Assembly (NCBI RefSeq): GCF_014805625.2
Contig: NW_023998464.1
Span: 8,613,775-8,677,774 of the forward strand
DNA from: Glossina fuscipes
Lineage: Eukaryota; Arthropoda; Insecta; Diptera; Glossinidae
Direction: 5' to 3'
DNA length: 64,000 nt
Shown here: positions 1 to 11,924 of the stretch, piece by piece
Position numbering within the stretch: the first letter of the stretch is position 1
Layout: the number at the start of each line of letters is the position of its first letter
Program-made: the position numbers and the translations under genes
Notes under the pieces: generated by a model
The model's input: the letters and a program-made list of their open reading frames with translations, nothing else
Told to the model about the DNA's origin: nothing
Database searches by the model: none

Positions 1-794
1 TAGCTATGGAGTAAGGTTAAGATTAACATGCGTGTAGTGTGGATGACAGCACTGCCCACTTCTTTGTCAATTTTCTCTTCAATTTTTATTTAATATATTT
101 TTGAGTTTCAAATTCTTTCATTATGCTGTCCACAATCAGAGGTGCTCAAAATGTGGATTTAGCTGCTAGATCTTCCTAAGCGGCAATACTATTCCTTACT
201 TTGGAAATGGTGTTCCAATCTCCATTCAAGGCATTCATAGCTTTTATGACCAGCAATGTCTGCGATGAGTTTAGGTTTAAGGCAAGTCGGCGTCCTTAGA
301 ACAGTCTCTAAGAGAAAAAATGCCAACCTTCATATTTTAATGAGCAAAATGCGGTTCACAAGCAAAAATAATTTTCTAAGAAAATTAAGCAATTTGTCAA
401 ACAAACAACCAAAACGCGTTGTGGGAAACTAAACAAATCTATGATCATACAAAATATAGTTTCAACATATCCATATGTCAAAAAATTTTGGTACTGCTAA
501 GGAAAATTATTTTTTTGTATGAAGTGGAAGAAAACAAGCCAAAACATTATAGTCAGCCGTTAAATACCCTATATCACTTCGCATACCACATCAAAACGTA
601 TACATCCATATATATAGGAATAGTTTTTATGAAAGACTTCCTATTGGAGGATGCTGAAAACGCGATGCAAATTTAGCTCAAAAAATTTCACATTCTATCC
701 GAATTCCTCAAACTAATTTAAACACTATTACCCAGCCATTTTTGTTGAGAAATTTTTAAAATTGCCAATTTTTTATGCAACAACTTTTCCATTT
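1..794. other. Intergenic DNA, nothing recognised
   Basis: AT-rich DNA. The open frame at 419-676 starts from a non-ATG codon and has no domain-like composition, so I treat it as chance. Confidence 0.5.
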
Positions 795-965
795 AAGCCG
801 TTATATAGGAGGTGATCGAAAAAGTAGTCCGAGCCGAATCATTTTGGATAGCATTCAATACACTTAGGAGTATTGTATCATCAATAGATCTCAAAAATCC
901 CAGCCTGGAGCTTGAGCACAAATATATATGAACAGACGGACAAGCTAAGATGGATTTAAATGAAA
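795..965 (-). repeat. Interspersed repeat family 2, fragment
   Basis: Read on the minus strand this has the order of landmarks seen in the longer copy at 43629: a 'acagacggacaagct'-type block (the common CCGTCTGT string on the other strand), then a block ending in 'ctactttttcgatcacc', equivalent to 'ccactttttcgaccactcc' at 43.88 kb. It is strongly diverged and non-coding. Confidence 0.5.
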
Positions 966-1002
966 ATAATGTAATATATATAATATATATAAAATAAATA
1001 CA

Positions 1003-1181
1003 CATCCGCCTGAGTGGCCGAGTAGGCAAGAGTCTCGACTAGCAACTCAATAGTCGTGGGTTCAAATCTCAAGTGCGGTAGAGTTTTTTAATAAAAGCCG
1101 ATAGCCCTAGATGCTAGTGCTTTAAGACTTTAGTCTTAGAATTTATTCTCTGGCTAAATTTATAATAATAATAATAATAAT
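1003..1181 (+). mobile_element. tRNA-derived SINE, copy A
   Basis: A SINE with a tRNA-like head, a tRNA-unrelated body and an (AAT)n tail. The head holds a perfect A box (TGGCCGAGTAGG, 1015-1026) and a near-perfect B box (GGTTCAAATCT, 1059-1069), the internal RNA polymerase III promoter of tRNA genes. The GTGGCCGAGT string is typical of long-variable-arm Leu/Ser tRNAs. CCGC near the start can pair with GCGG at 1074-1078. The body contains a hairpin-forming TAAGACTTTAGTCTTA. The copy is bracketed by a direct repeat, AAAATAAATACA, at 991-1002 and 1182-1193, which is the mark of LINE-assisted insertion. It is not a functional tRNA because the anticodon arm does not pair well. Confidence 0.88.
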
Positions 1182-1439
1182 AAAATAAATACAAATTAGG
1201 GTGGGTATTTCTCAAGTTCTAATATACTTTCGTACGACAAATACAATTGTAAATATAATTAATAGATCGTGGCAAACAAATACCATCAGAAACCATGTTA
1301 TCATTTTCGAAGATCCTAAATGCAAAAATAAAGTAAGAGTTAAGAAGAAAGCTATCAAAGCGTTAATTGCAGACGGTATATATATACAATATGGGTGGTA
1401 CTGGATATTTGTGGGGCCGCTTAGCAATTGAAATTCCAT

Positions 1440-1616
1440 GAATGAGTCAACATTTCCTCCTTCTCCCCCTAGTTTGTTGGGAAAAGTAAACTCGGCTGTG
1501 GCCGATTCTTCTACACTCGGCACCGTTATCTTAAAATAAGTGAAACTCGAAAAATATAAAATTTCGACGCTCTGTAATATTGGGTGTGCTTGAACGATTT
1601 TTTCCATTTTTGTATA
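1440..1616 (-). repeat. DINE-1-like repeat family 1, fragment
   Basis: On the minus strand this reads from 'aaaaatggaaaaaatcg' through 'cacccaatattacagag' to a 'ggccacagccga' block. The same order occurs at 6590-6625, 39935-39975 and 47670-47705 (ATGGAAACAATCGACCATGCCC and variants). It is a decayed piece of the family whose longest copy is at 47272-48003. The open frame across it (1212-1607, minus) is a by-product of the repeat. Confidence 0.5.
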
Positions 1617-3837
1617 GCTACGGTAGGATAGTCCATAGTGTAAAAGCTCTCGATCTTTCCATCAAATCTGAAATTAAGCTTTTAACATTTGCAACTAGCG
1701 GAATATTAACCACGGAATATTAACCACCACTGGCGGACAGAAGGGCACACCTTCTCTTTAAAATTTGCTTCTGAAAACCGCAAACATTTTGGCAAAATAA
1801 ATTTACCCACATCCTTTCGTGTCTTCTAAGTCAATTCCATGTTTCTAACGATCGATTAAAACTATTTCCCCTTCTTTACTTTAATCAATAGTAAATCCGA
1901 TTGTTTTAAATGTAGGAAATTGTACATCCTAATTGAAAGTACATTTAATTCAGTTTTAAGGTCCAAAGAAAGTAGCCCATGCAGAACATTCCTCAATATA
2001 TTTAAGCTGACGAAAAGTACTACATTATTGCACCATTAAGAAAAGTACTTTCGAGTACGACATATAATAGATTACTTCTTAGAGAAGTGTCATCCCATGG
2101 ACATGCGCATTAGCGTAATTAAATGTTTATTTGTAACGCACTATAGCATAAATGTCATGGGAGATTGTTATGCATTTATTTAGAGACTTGGCAGTCACTG
2201 CAAACGTCAGTAACTGGTATAAATGATTAAATGAAATGATAAAGAAAAATAAAATATAGATGTATGTGTGTGTCCAACTATTTGTTTAGAAAGATAAGTA
2301 ACTAACGACAACACATCTCATTAATTCCAATTATTTACACGTATACGTCAGCCTTATTACTTGTGCCGATAAACTTGCATATGAAATAACAAACGAAGGA
2401 TGTCGTACACGAAGTGACATTGGGTGAAAAAAATGTAAAAACAGAAAATTCTGCTCCAGAAAATTCAAAAGCATTCTGTTTACGTTTAAACAAACAAAGC
2501 ACGTAGAATTTTAATTTAATGATCAATTGATGTTGGTGTTAAGAAGTTTTACGATTTATATGCAAATTTTATCGTTGCAAGTACGTTAAACTAAAGAAAA
2601 AAAAATGTTAGATAATAAGAGCCCACCTTTCAATAGCCAAAACCAACGACTGAAAGACAATTATAATGGCAAGATCAGATCGAACAGGTCTGCCAAATAC
2701 ATATACTAGATTTAGCAGAAAGACTCGTATGGAAATTATTATTATCAGATGTAAAAATAATTTCCTACTTGTCTCTTTCTAAAAAAACCACTTACTCCAA
2801 TGAAATGACAAAACGTATTTTACTCGTTGGCTAAACGTACACTTTTCTGCTCTTCCTGACAAAATAAAAATGATATAATGAATCGATGTATGGTCTTTCA
2901 AAGTTATCCATTTTTGAGCATCATCATAAAAATGGTGTTGATAAGAAGAAATAGCGTGGGGCGAATATAGCGGGGAGGGTAGCATATAGAAAATTCGACG
3001 TTCCCGAGATTTTTTGATCGAATTCTGCAATATGAAGTCGAAAAATAGGTGTTGATAGCGTTTCGGTTGGTTGAACCAACACGCGCTACACATGACATGC
3101 TCTCCAAATGGGGGCGAAATTCGCCTTATGTCCATCAAGGTTATTTACATTGTAAACATCGTCATCCATCCATTCTTCACCACACGTCGCGATTCGGGAA
3201 CATTATTCTGCGATTGAAAGCAAAAAGTAATCTTTCTCTCATTAAAATCGATGTAGTCACTGTTTGACAAATGTTCAAAGAGGAAGTAACGCCGTCTTCT
3301 AGAAAAACCGGTAAGGACAAGCTTCTATATGTACATATATATGATTTATGATGACCTTAAAATATTTTTGAAGTATTTTAAGAGCGAACGTTACTAATAT
3401 TGTTGTCCAGGACCTGGATAATACTGAAATTTCTTTATGGGAAAACACACGGTACGTTATCACTGATCTACTTGGTCCGGTATATTCTAAGCGCTCCTAG
3501 ATCGCGACAGTCGATGATGTAATTTCTGACACGTTCACAGCGCTGGTAAAGCCGAATATCCTCTGTCCCTCTACTTGGAGTGGGCAATTAACCAACTTAG
3601 CCAACTTAAAGAATCATTATCATTAGAAGAGCGAGAAACTTCCCTCCTCCTTGTACTACTCAAGCATTTGTTTTTTTAGGTAAGGTCATTGTTTCCGGCG
3701 CTATCGCTTCACGTATTCGACAATTAAATGGCAAATTCTTTCATAGACAGACACAATCCCTACTAACGTGATTTTAAAGTAGGAAAGCTGTTATTCATTT
3801 TAAAAAGCAAATAAGAACATTATAAGAGCTATAAAGA
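1617..3837. other. Intergenic DNA, no gene seen
   Basis: AT-rich sequence without a convincing exon or known repeat. A somewhat GC-richer patch at 2950-3150 yields only shadow ORFs on both strands. A short interrupted palindrome (GTTGGTTGAACCAAC) lies near 3066. Confidence 0.4.
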
Positions 3838-4138
3838 AAAGCGTTGCATGGAAAGTGGTCGAAAAAGTGACCCATGCTTGGGTTGAGAACAAGTCAATGT
3901 ACCGAATTTCATCAAAATATCTCAAAAAATTGCGACTTGAGGTTGGCAACAAAAACACATAGGCAGCAGACAGATGGACAGATGGGCAGACAAACTTGGG
4001 ATCTGATATGATTGAGGATCACTTTCTGAATCGATCAACATAATAAAAGATGCATAGATCTAAGATTCTTCTGAGTGTTGCATGCATCCGCAGAAACTTA
4101 AAACGGCATTGTACCACAAACAGTGCAGGCTATAAAAA
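3838..4138 (-). repeat. Interspersed repeat family 2, 5' portion
   Basis: Read on the minus strand, this begins with a TATA-plus-hairpin head (tgcactgtttgtggtaca, about 4111-4133), then a 'gcatgcaacactcagaag' block. Next come a run of CTGTCC/CTGTCTG words and a 'gatgaaattcggtac' block, and it ends at a 'cactttttcgaccactttcc' block. The same order of blocks is present at 43629-43910. It is non-coding and resembles the Helitron-like repeats common in fly genomes. Confidence 0.6.
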
Positions 4139-4142
4139 CTAA

Positions 4143-4316
4143 TCCGCCTGAGTGACCGAGTAGGCAAAAGTCTCGACCAGCAACTCAATGGTCGTGGGAT
4201 CAAATCTCAAGTGCGGTAAAGTTTTTAATAAAGCCGAAAGCCTTAGATGCTAGTGCTTTAAGACTTTAGTCTTAGAATTTATTCTCTGGCTAAATTTATA
4301 ATAATAGTAATAATAA
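4143..4316 (+). mobile_element. tRNA-derived SINE, copy B
   Basis: Same family as the SINE at 1003, at an estimated identity above 90% by eye. The A box has one change (TGACCGAGTAGG) and the B-box region reads 'gggatcaaatctc'. It ends in an (AAT)n-like tail. A perfect 12-bp duplication, TATAAAAACTAA, occurs at 4131-4142 and 4317-4328. The insertion sits against the TATA head of a repeat family 2 element, so it came after that element. Confidence 0.88.
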
Positions 4317-4328
4317 TATAAAAACTAA

Positions 4329-6060
4329 ATGAAAAAAATAAACAAAAAAAGAAAACCGTTTGATCACTTTTCATTTAACCAGCACCGCGGACGAATTTTT
4401 TTAAATAAGCATTCGCGAAAACCGTTACTTCTCTTCTCTCAAAGATAACCGTTACTAAATCGTGACAAGTAATGAAAAATTTACAATCGACGGTAATACG
4501 CCATGCAAAAAGCACTGACGTCGGCAGTAAAACTGAATAATCATGGTTGCGTGTAGTGTAGTATTTGTGTTATCGCGTCGTCAACAACGATTGCCGAAGT
4601 GAAGCTGGTTTTTAAAAGAAAAACAAAGAATGGACTAGGGGGCCATTTTTCAACAAGACGCCCAGCACTCCCATGTTGCAACACGAACATGCAAAATTTC
4701 GAATGTAACCGAATACCCGGATGCAAATGGTTTGACGGTCCTAGTATACATGCGTTTTCAGTTGAAAGCAAATTTATGATTTCTTTTCACAGGTAAGGGA
4801 AAAAGAAAAACGGATAATAATGAATACACAATGAATTGTGAAATCAATCGATAATTATCATATCAAAAAGCATCAAACAGCGGAACAGGATGTCACAAGA
4901 ATAATAAATAAACTATCAATAAAAGCCTAAAGTTAACTTCCTTCTTTCTTAAGAGATTTTATATGCAAAACGCGCGGGATTTTAATTTAAAGTCCAATAA
5001 TAACCACAACGTTTCCTAAATGTCATTCTTTTTCAAATTTTGCGAATTTAAACTTAAAATAGCAAACGGATGTAAAGTTGTAAAGGTTTTAAAGGCTATT
5101 TGATATATTGATTGGCTTTCTTGACTGGCACGTGGATGCCTGTATGTTTAGGAAGGCGAAAGTGTACGTAAACATAAACTTTTTTCCACATAAAGTAAAA
5201 GAAGAAAAAAGATTATGTACAGGTTCAATCGAATCTTTGTTATAAAACAATGGTATAATTTTAAGAACAACCATTTTATATAAACCAGTGAAAAATTGAA
5301 ATTCAATAATTATTCAATTCGTCAAATAACGAGTTAGGAGCTCATTTCACAGGTTCCATGAAATAGAAGTTCTCAATGACAAAAACTCAACGTGCCGATA
5401 AGGAGGCTTGTCATATGTATATAAAACTTGATGTTATCTACTTTTTAACCCACCCACAGTAATTCTGAAAAAAAGGGTCAGAAAATTTGAAAATACCTTC
5501 ATACGTACTATAATGGACGGTGTTAGAGTTTGCCAACGGTTTGTAATGCATATAAATCATGTATCGCGAATCTCTCATAATGTCTATTTGTGTAACTATT
5601 TAAATTCTTTTGACCTTATTTGTGACTTGAAAATTTTATTTGGAACATCTAGGTGGATGTTGAGTATTTTATCCTATCGTTAATCACAATAATCATCAAT
5701 TTTAAGGATTTACCGTAAAGTGGTGAAAAAGCAACTCCCGCCCGAAAAGTAGGTCATAAAAAACATTGGATTATGCGATTGTCTATAAGCTGCTAATAAA
5801 ATGTATGAAAAATATAGAAAAATAAGAGTAAACAGATATGAGATATTCGTTAAAGAATTTACAAAGCAAGCGGACGCCCGTAAATCTTCATCCATTGCTT
5901 TTCATTTTTAAAGAAAAATTTAATCCAACACATGGTAGCGCTCGCGATATTTAATTTAGGTTTAACACACTTATCTTGCCGCATTCTACTCTCCAAAAAT
6001 AACGACACGATTTGAAGAGACATCGTCTTTCTGTCATGGTTATAACAAATAAAACAAGTA
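4329..6060. other. Intergenic DNA, one doubtful exon-like stretch
   Basis: Mostly AT-rich and featureless. The stretch 4599-4796 is open (66 codons, Cys-rich) and ends in CAG followed by GTAAGG, a strong donor. It has no ATG, no clear acceptor and no partner exon. It may be an orphan exon, but chance is as likely. Confidence 0.3.
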
Positions 6061-6125
6061 AGAAAATTATATTCCGTCGTGGCCAAATCTTTAATACCCA
6101 TTACCGTTATTCTCAAAAAAAAGAC
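6061..6125 (-). repeat. DINE-1-like repeat family 1, small fragment
   Basis: The block 'attccgtcgtggccaaatc' followed by 'tacccattaccgttattctc' matches the same two-part block at 1480-1535 and 32705-32740. It is a remnant of one end of family 1. Confidence 0.35.
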
Positions 6126-6233
6126 TTAAACAAAGAAAAGAGAAAAATTTTCATACTCGATGATATTGGATCGATTAATTGGATTGATTCCTTATAGCCA
6201 TCGCCGAAGGATGACTGCTGCATTCATTTTCAC

Positions 6234-6910
6234 GTTTACATGCCTCAAAGACCCCGCAAAGTATCTATATTCTTGATCAGCGTGAAATTCTAAGTCCGCC
6301 TACCCGGCAGTGTAATTTCTGTTGTATATATTTCCCCGGCTGCAAAAATCATCAACTTCAAATATGCCAGAAACATTGAAAGTTCTTGTACGCAGATTAG
6401 CATTGAAGTTGGACTAAATTGGCCGAAGGACACGCCTGTAGTACCACATCAACTGAGAACACCTCTTTTTCTCAAAAGGAATAAAAAATTGGTTTTTTTC
6501 TCGTTACTGATAAACTACAGAAGACAAATCCACAAAAATTTGAATGTTTTATGGGCTATGCTGTAGTTAAATACTAAAACAAAAAATGGAAAAAATTGAT
6601 CACGCCTGCCCAATATTATAGTGAACCAAAACTTAACTTTTTTTCTTAATATCTTTGTAACCGGCAGAAACAAGTTTCAAAAATCTCACAAAATATAACT
6701 ATTCTTCACCAGTGGCAGCTCTGGAATGCAACGAAGGTCTGTCTATCTGTCTGCCCAATAGCGTAGTATTTGTAGCAAAAATTTTCCCGTTCGCAAAATT
6801 GAAGATAACGCCTACAAATTTATAAAAGAAATTGAAAATGACTAGAGGACATGCCTGCAATACCTACATGTCTTGGGTGATGGACGATAAGAACGACATG
6901 CTGCAAAAGT
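6234..6910 (+). repeat. DINE-1-like repeat family 1, long copy
   Basis: This contains the run 'gtatctatattcttgatcag' and a 'tgtaatttctgttgta' block. An 'aaacattgaaagttcttgta' block, an 'aaactacagaagacaaat' block and 'aaaaatggaaaaaattgatc' follow. Each block recurs in the same order at 26440-26830 and, in part, at 47360-47700. The 'aagtatatatattcttgatcag' motif is a known hallmark of DINE-1/INE-1 repeats of Drosophila, which are non-autonomous Helitron-like elements. No long coding frame is present. Confidence 0.7.
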
Positions 6911-8570
6911 CGTTCGAGCAAAAGTGATCAAAACGTGAACCGATGTCTTCCAAATTTGGTGTGATTAACTTCCTTTATATTATTTAAGTCATACATACAG
7001 CTATGCGCTTATACAGAAAGTGGGCGGAGCCGGATTTTCCACATTTATGTCAAAATATTTCTCAATGAAGTTTGACGAGGAATATTTAAAACAGGAAATA
7101 TTGCCTTAATACCGTGCGGTTTCATCGAAACATCCGAATGTATAACAAACGTATAGGCGTCAAGCAGACGACAACAGCTAAGAGAGGCAGGCTTAAACCT
7201 CGAGGCGAAGAATTGAATGCGAGGACAAATCACTTTGAAAGTATTAAACAATTTAGAAAAACTGGAAGTTTAAAAAGCTTTTGATCAATAATTTATGAAC
7301 TGCGGATATCTGAAATTACATTTTCTTGGGGTCATGTATCAAAGGCATGTAATAGATAAACCGGCCTACTTATAAATTTAAAATTAACGGAAATATCAAG
7401 TATTTTAATGTAACTACTGTTCGACTTTCTTGCTTTCCTGCACGGAGCACGAGTCCTCAAAAGAGCATTGATAAGATATTTTGTAGTGCATTTGTTTCGA
7501 TTTTTTTATAGAAATCATACCTGGAAATATAAAGCGATTTGTTAATAATGTAAACTAATTGATAGAAAATGGGAAGCACTGGTAAGCTGGTGGCTAACTA
7601 TGGCTTGTTTGGTCTACAAAACGCGGTGATTACGTTACGACCAGTTACAACGTCTTTGCTATCCCTCACCAACATAAAAGCTATCAACACAACAACGACC
7701 AAGGTTTTTCTTCTATATCTTTACTTGCAAAAAGTTTCTTCTTGTTGTTGTTTTTATGAAATATCACATGACATCGTGTTGGCACAAAGGTTTTTGCAAA
7801 AATTAAAAACAATCGACTGGCCATAAAACTGAAGTGGGAAAATTTTATTACAATACTGATTTTTTCTAAATAAAGTCTAATTTTTTAACTGCGAAAATAA
7901 AAATAAAGTATTCGGCGCCATCATGACCTGCCGCCAACCTTTAATCAGCAAACATTTATTTCTATTTACTTCAGGAGAATAAATTTTAATATTTTTTTTT
8001 TCTTGTCAACACCGCTATTTACATTATCGAAAAATTTCAAAAAAGATAATAAGAGAAGGAGTGCATAATTTACAATCTACAACGTCCTTAAATTGTTTAT
8101 GCAGAAAGATACGCTTCTAGTTTGGTATCACAATTTCATGAGCAGTGACAATTATAAATGCCTTGATCATTGGCTCTTAAGCAAAAGCGAGAGGCTGAAC
8201 ATTAAGAGTTAAAGTGCGCAAAACGACTCGATCAAAAACTAACAAGAATTTTTGAATTTAAAGAAAGTGTTCATTTAATTTTCAATATTCAAGTCCAATC
8301 ACTTTGAAACAGTTTTGCTTTGGCAGCTTTCCGTAAATAAAAAATCTGTGATATATATAAAGCATGCATCAATTCTACTAAATAATTGCTAAACACATAA
8401 CTGACGTGATAGAAAGTCTATATATATGTTGCATGAATGCGCTAAATGAGTTGCAAGATGGCTCGATTAAGTTGTTTGTTCGCCATATAATCGACATTAC
8501 TATTGCCTTTTGTATGCACTTAACTACACTTTATTGAGAAATATGTTAAATTATATCTCAGAGTAAAAAT
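6911..8570. other. Intergenic DNA, no gene seen
   Basis: AT-rich. The 85-codon frame at 7569-7826 begins with a good ATG (GAAAATGG), but its second half is low-complexity and no splice partner or family is evident. I do not annotate it as a gene. Confidence 0.4.
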
Positions 8571-11452
8571 GTGAGACTTTACTTATTTAATCGTCCCCGT
8601 AATACCAAAGCAATAGTCTTGTCGCCTTCAAAAAAACTAAATGTTTCTTCAGACCCATTATCTCTCATTTCTCAAAATGTTGGGGGCCTTAATTCAAAAA
8701 TTCGTTCTACTTTTCTAAATTCAGTGAGCACGGAGTTCTTCTGTTTGGCCTTCACCAAAACTTGGCTAAAACCCGATCTTCATTCGTCGGAACTTTTTCA
8801 CAACTCTTTCCAAGTCTTCAGAAAGGATCGAGTGAATCGCATTGGGGGTGGTGTATTAATTGCCATATCTGAGTCAGTCCCGTCCATTCAGTAGAATTTC
8901 CCACTTCTTATCACCATTCGTGCGATAATGCCTAATAAACAGCTATTTGTAACCTGCTCCTATATTCCCCCAAATTCTGATATCTCCATTTACAAGAAAA
9001 ACGCTGCCCTCATTTGTGAAGTGGCTAAGCGGTCTAGACTTGGTCGTTACGTTGGGTGACTTCAACTTGCCTCAAGTCACTTGGGGCACCAGTGATAATT
9101 CTGGCTGTTTGATTCCTACTTCAACGTCTGATAGGGCTGTTGTGTTCTTTAATGAATGAATTGTTTGATCACAATTTGGTTCAATATAATCGTACCCCTA
9201 ATTGTAATGGTAGACTGCTTGATCTCTGCTTTGTCGACTTTCCTGAGATTAACGTAAATCGTTGCCCACCTTTTAGTTTACCTGAGGACCCTTATCATCC
9301 ATCTGTGTGCATTTCCTTTCAACATATGAATAATGGTTCGTTGAACTGCCTTAATGTGCCAAATCAAACTTTTTTAAATAAATGTTATAATTTTCATCGT
9401 CTTTCACATATGAGGCTTGATTTCTCAACTGGAACTATTGAAAGTTTATTGTCATCACAATACATTAAATCTAGCTATTGCTGCATCTGCTCCAAACAAG
9501 CAGTGCCGACCTCGAAGCAGGTGTCCCGCCTGGTTTATAAGACAATTAAATATTACAAGAATAGAAAAAACAAGCTATTCAAAAAATATTCGAAAAGTGG
9601 CTCTGCGCTCGACTATTTCGGTTACTCGGTGGCGAGGCATAGATTTAACTCCCTCAACCATCATTATTACTGCAGATACCTTCAGTTCATTAAATCCTCT
9701 CTGTTGGCTAATCCTAAATACTTTTTTAAATTTGTTAACTCTAGAAGAAAAATTTCCTCATATCCCTCTCGTGCTTCTTTTAATGGCTCTGATTCCTCGG
9801 ATGAATTTGAAATCCCAAATCTGTTTGCTGAGTATTTCCGACGAGATTTTTCGATTGCTAATTTCGATTTATCAGCAAACTACCCATATCCTATAACTAA
9901 CTCCGTCTCAATTCCTAACTTGGTAATTTCGGAAGATGACGTTTTTAAAGGGTTGAGTTCTCTAAAATATTGTTGTGCGCCAGGACCTGATAGAATTCCA
10001 TCATGTGTACTTAAATCTTGCACTGTCGAGTTATGTGGTGTGATCTCAAAGATTTTTAGCCTGTCCTTGAATTTAGGTATTTTCCCTTCGTGTTGGAAGA
10101 GTAGTTTCCTTATTCCTATCCACAAGAGCAGAAGTAGACAATTTGTTGAGAACAGAGGCATAACCAAGTTGAGTGTCTTGCCCAAGTTGTTCGAGCGAAT
10201 TGTGACTCAGCATTTGGCCTTTGCCATTAATTCGTACGATTCTCCACACCAGCATGGCTTTCGGAAGGGGCGATCTACAGTCACCAACTTGTTAGAGCTT
10301 ACTTGTCATGTTTTCAAGGCTTTTTCTAGTGGCTCTCGCCCAGATGTTATATACACTGATTTAAGCGAAGCGTTTGATATGGTTAACCGTAACTTACTTA
10401 TCTTTAAACTACAAGCCTCTGGCTTCCCTTTCTATTTAGTGAAATAGATAAGCTCTTATCTGCACAACAGATCCTTTAGGGTTTTGTTTAACTTCATCAC
10501 ATTGGATAAATTGCCCGTTATGTCAGGCGTACCTCAAGGAAGTCACTTAGGTCCCATTTTATTTAATTTATACGTTAACGATCTTCCATCGGTGGTTAAT
10601 TCCAGCCAGATCTTAATGTATGCGGATAATATGAAACTGTTTTCCTCCTTCGCTGTTGAATCGCAATCACATCAGCTTCAAGGTGACTTGGATAATTTTG
10701 TTGCATGGTGCTCTTTGAATCTTCTCAAACTAAATCTGAGTAAATGTAAGAAGCTTTCTTTCTCAAGAAGAAAGTCATTCATTACTCATAGGTTCAAGTT
10801 GGAGGACGTCGATTCGATCACAGATTTAGGCGTTCTATTTGACCATAGGTTACGTTTTCACTTGCGTATTGAGCTCTCGATTAGCAAAGCTAAGTCCGCG
10901 CTTGGTTTTATGAAAAGGTGGTCCAAAGAGCTTGATGATCCCTACATTACGAAAAGGCTGTACTTGTGTTTGGTTAGACCCATACTCGAGTATGCCTTTG
11001 TTGTGTGGTCTCCTTCATATAGGTGCTACGTAGATTCAATCGAATCTATTCAAAAGCAATTCTTGCTGTTTGCCCTTAGAAATTTGGGTTGGGATCCGGT
11101 TGCCTCTCTTCCTCCCTACGAAAATAAATTGCTTCTGCTGTCCTTACCGTCTCTTGAGAAACGTAGGTTTGTTCTTGGCGTTTGCTTTGTAATCAAAGTA
11201 ATAAACGGTGCTATTGACTCGCCTTCATTACTTGGTGAAATAAGCTTTAATGTCCCTAACCGCTTCTCTAGGCACTTTATCGTGGTTAAGCTTAGTCAGT
11301 GTAAATATAATTATGAGCTGTTTAATCCGCTCAGAGTAGTTTGCAAGAACCTAAATGACGTCTATCACTTATTCGCGTTATCGGACTCTTTAAAGTCCAT
11401 AAAAGCAACATTGCTTAATACGCGCGGTTTACCTATGTCGTATTTAAACTAG
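8571..11452 (+). pseudogene. LINE ORF2 (endonuclease + reverse transcriptase), inactivated
   Basis: The endonuclease part starts about 8660 (SQNVGGLNSK). The usual catalytic TETWL motif reads TKTWL near 8757, with Lys in place of the catalytic Glu. The frame is closed by a stop at 8892, continues to YVG near 9055, and must shift by one base to read the LGDFNLP motif at about 9053. It shifts again near 9140 to enter the long frame 9140-10447 (DLCFVD, then a DPYHPSVCI motif about 9290). The reverse transcriptase follows: FRKGRST at 10258, YTDLSEAFD about 10350, a TAG stop at 10445 where this family usually has Trp, then GVPQGSHLGP at about 10523. The catalytic box reads YADN instead of YADD near 10620. 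The C-terminal region ends at 11452. With two stops, two frameshifts and two changed catalytic residues it cannot move on its own. Confidence 0.88.
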
Positions 11453-11748
11453 CTTTTATCCTTAAAAAGTCGTTACGTTTCGAAAATGAATTGTTTTTAA
11501 GTATCATCGGTTGCCAGGCTTATGCATGTTTGCGATGGCTTAGGGGTTCATTTGCAATTTAGTCCTGTACCGGTTGTAAGTGTGTCTCTGTGCTGGTTGT
11601 GCATGCTTTTTTTCTTTTTTTTTTCCTTCTTATTTGTTTTATTGTACTTTTACTAAGTTTTATTATTAATTTAATATAAATTTTGCTTTAAGTGCCAATT
11701 GAACTCGACTGTTATTTGTTTAGTTGAGTTTTATGTATAAGTAGAATT

Positions 11749-11780
11749 AAAATAAATAAATAAATAAATAAATAAATAAA
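11749..11780 (+). repeat. (AATA)n 3' tail of the LINE
   Basis: About eight AATA units directly after the LINE 3' untranslated region. It marks the reverse-transcription start end of the element. Confidence 0.9.
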
Positions 11781-11924
11781 CATTATCTATAATAACGATG
11801 TGCAGTCAAATGAAAAGTTTAACTTTTGAAAGTGCAAACATTCCCCTTTAAGTTACAACTTTCGATACAAGAGCTTATTAAGTTTTTTGGACTGGAAGAA
11901 CGATAGCGTGGCTCACCTAACTCG

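Larger units (their letters stand above)
8571..11783 (+). mobile_element. Non-LTR retrotransposon (jockey/CR1-like), 5'-truncated
   Basis: A LINE carrying an apurinic-endonuclease region, a reverse transcriptase, a 3' untranslated stretch of about 300 bases and an (AATA)n tail at 11749-11780. No gag-like ORF1, LTR or RNase H region is seen. The tail of short tandem repeats rather than poly(A) fits the CR1/jockey group of arthropod LINEs. The left end is uncertain: the first recognisable residues are near 8670, and no target-site duplication could be identified. Three 3' fragments of the same family, on the minus strand, lie elsewhere in the window, so this family has been active more than once here. 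Confidence 0.88.

Noticed and set aside
1015..1078. A functional tRNA gene (A and B boxes present)
   Set aside because: The anticodon arm and acceptor stem pair poorly. The same sequence recurs four times with a body, an AAT tail and target duplications, so it is a SINE.
4599..4796. A coding exon ended by CAG|GTAAGG
   Set aside because: No ATG, no good acceptor and no partner exon found. The same site also looks like an acceptor (TTTCTTTTCACAG), so it is ambiguous.
7569..7826. 85-residue gene with a good start context
   Set aside because: The second half is low-complexity, there are no splice or poly(A) companions, and no family resemblance.
9417..9896. 159-codon frame inside the LINE
   Set aside because: An alternative frame of the reverse-transcriptase region; the true frame shows the conserved motifs.
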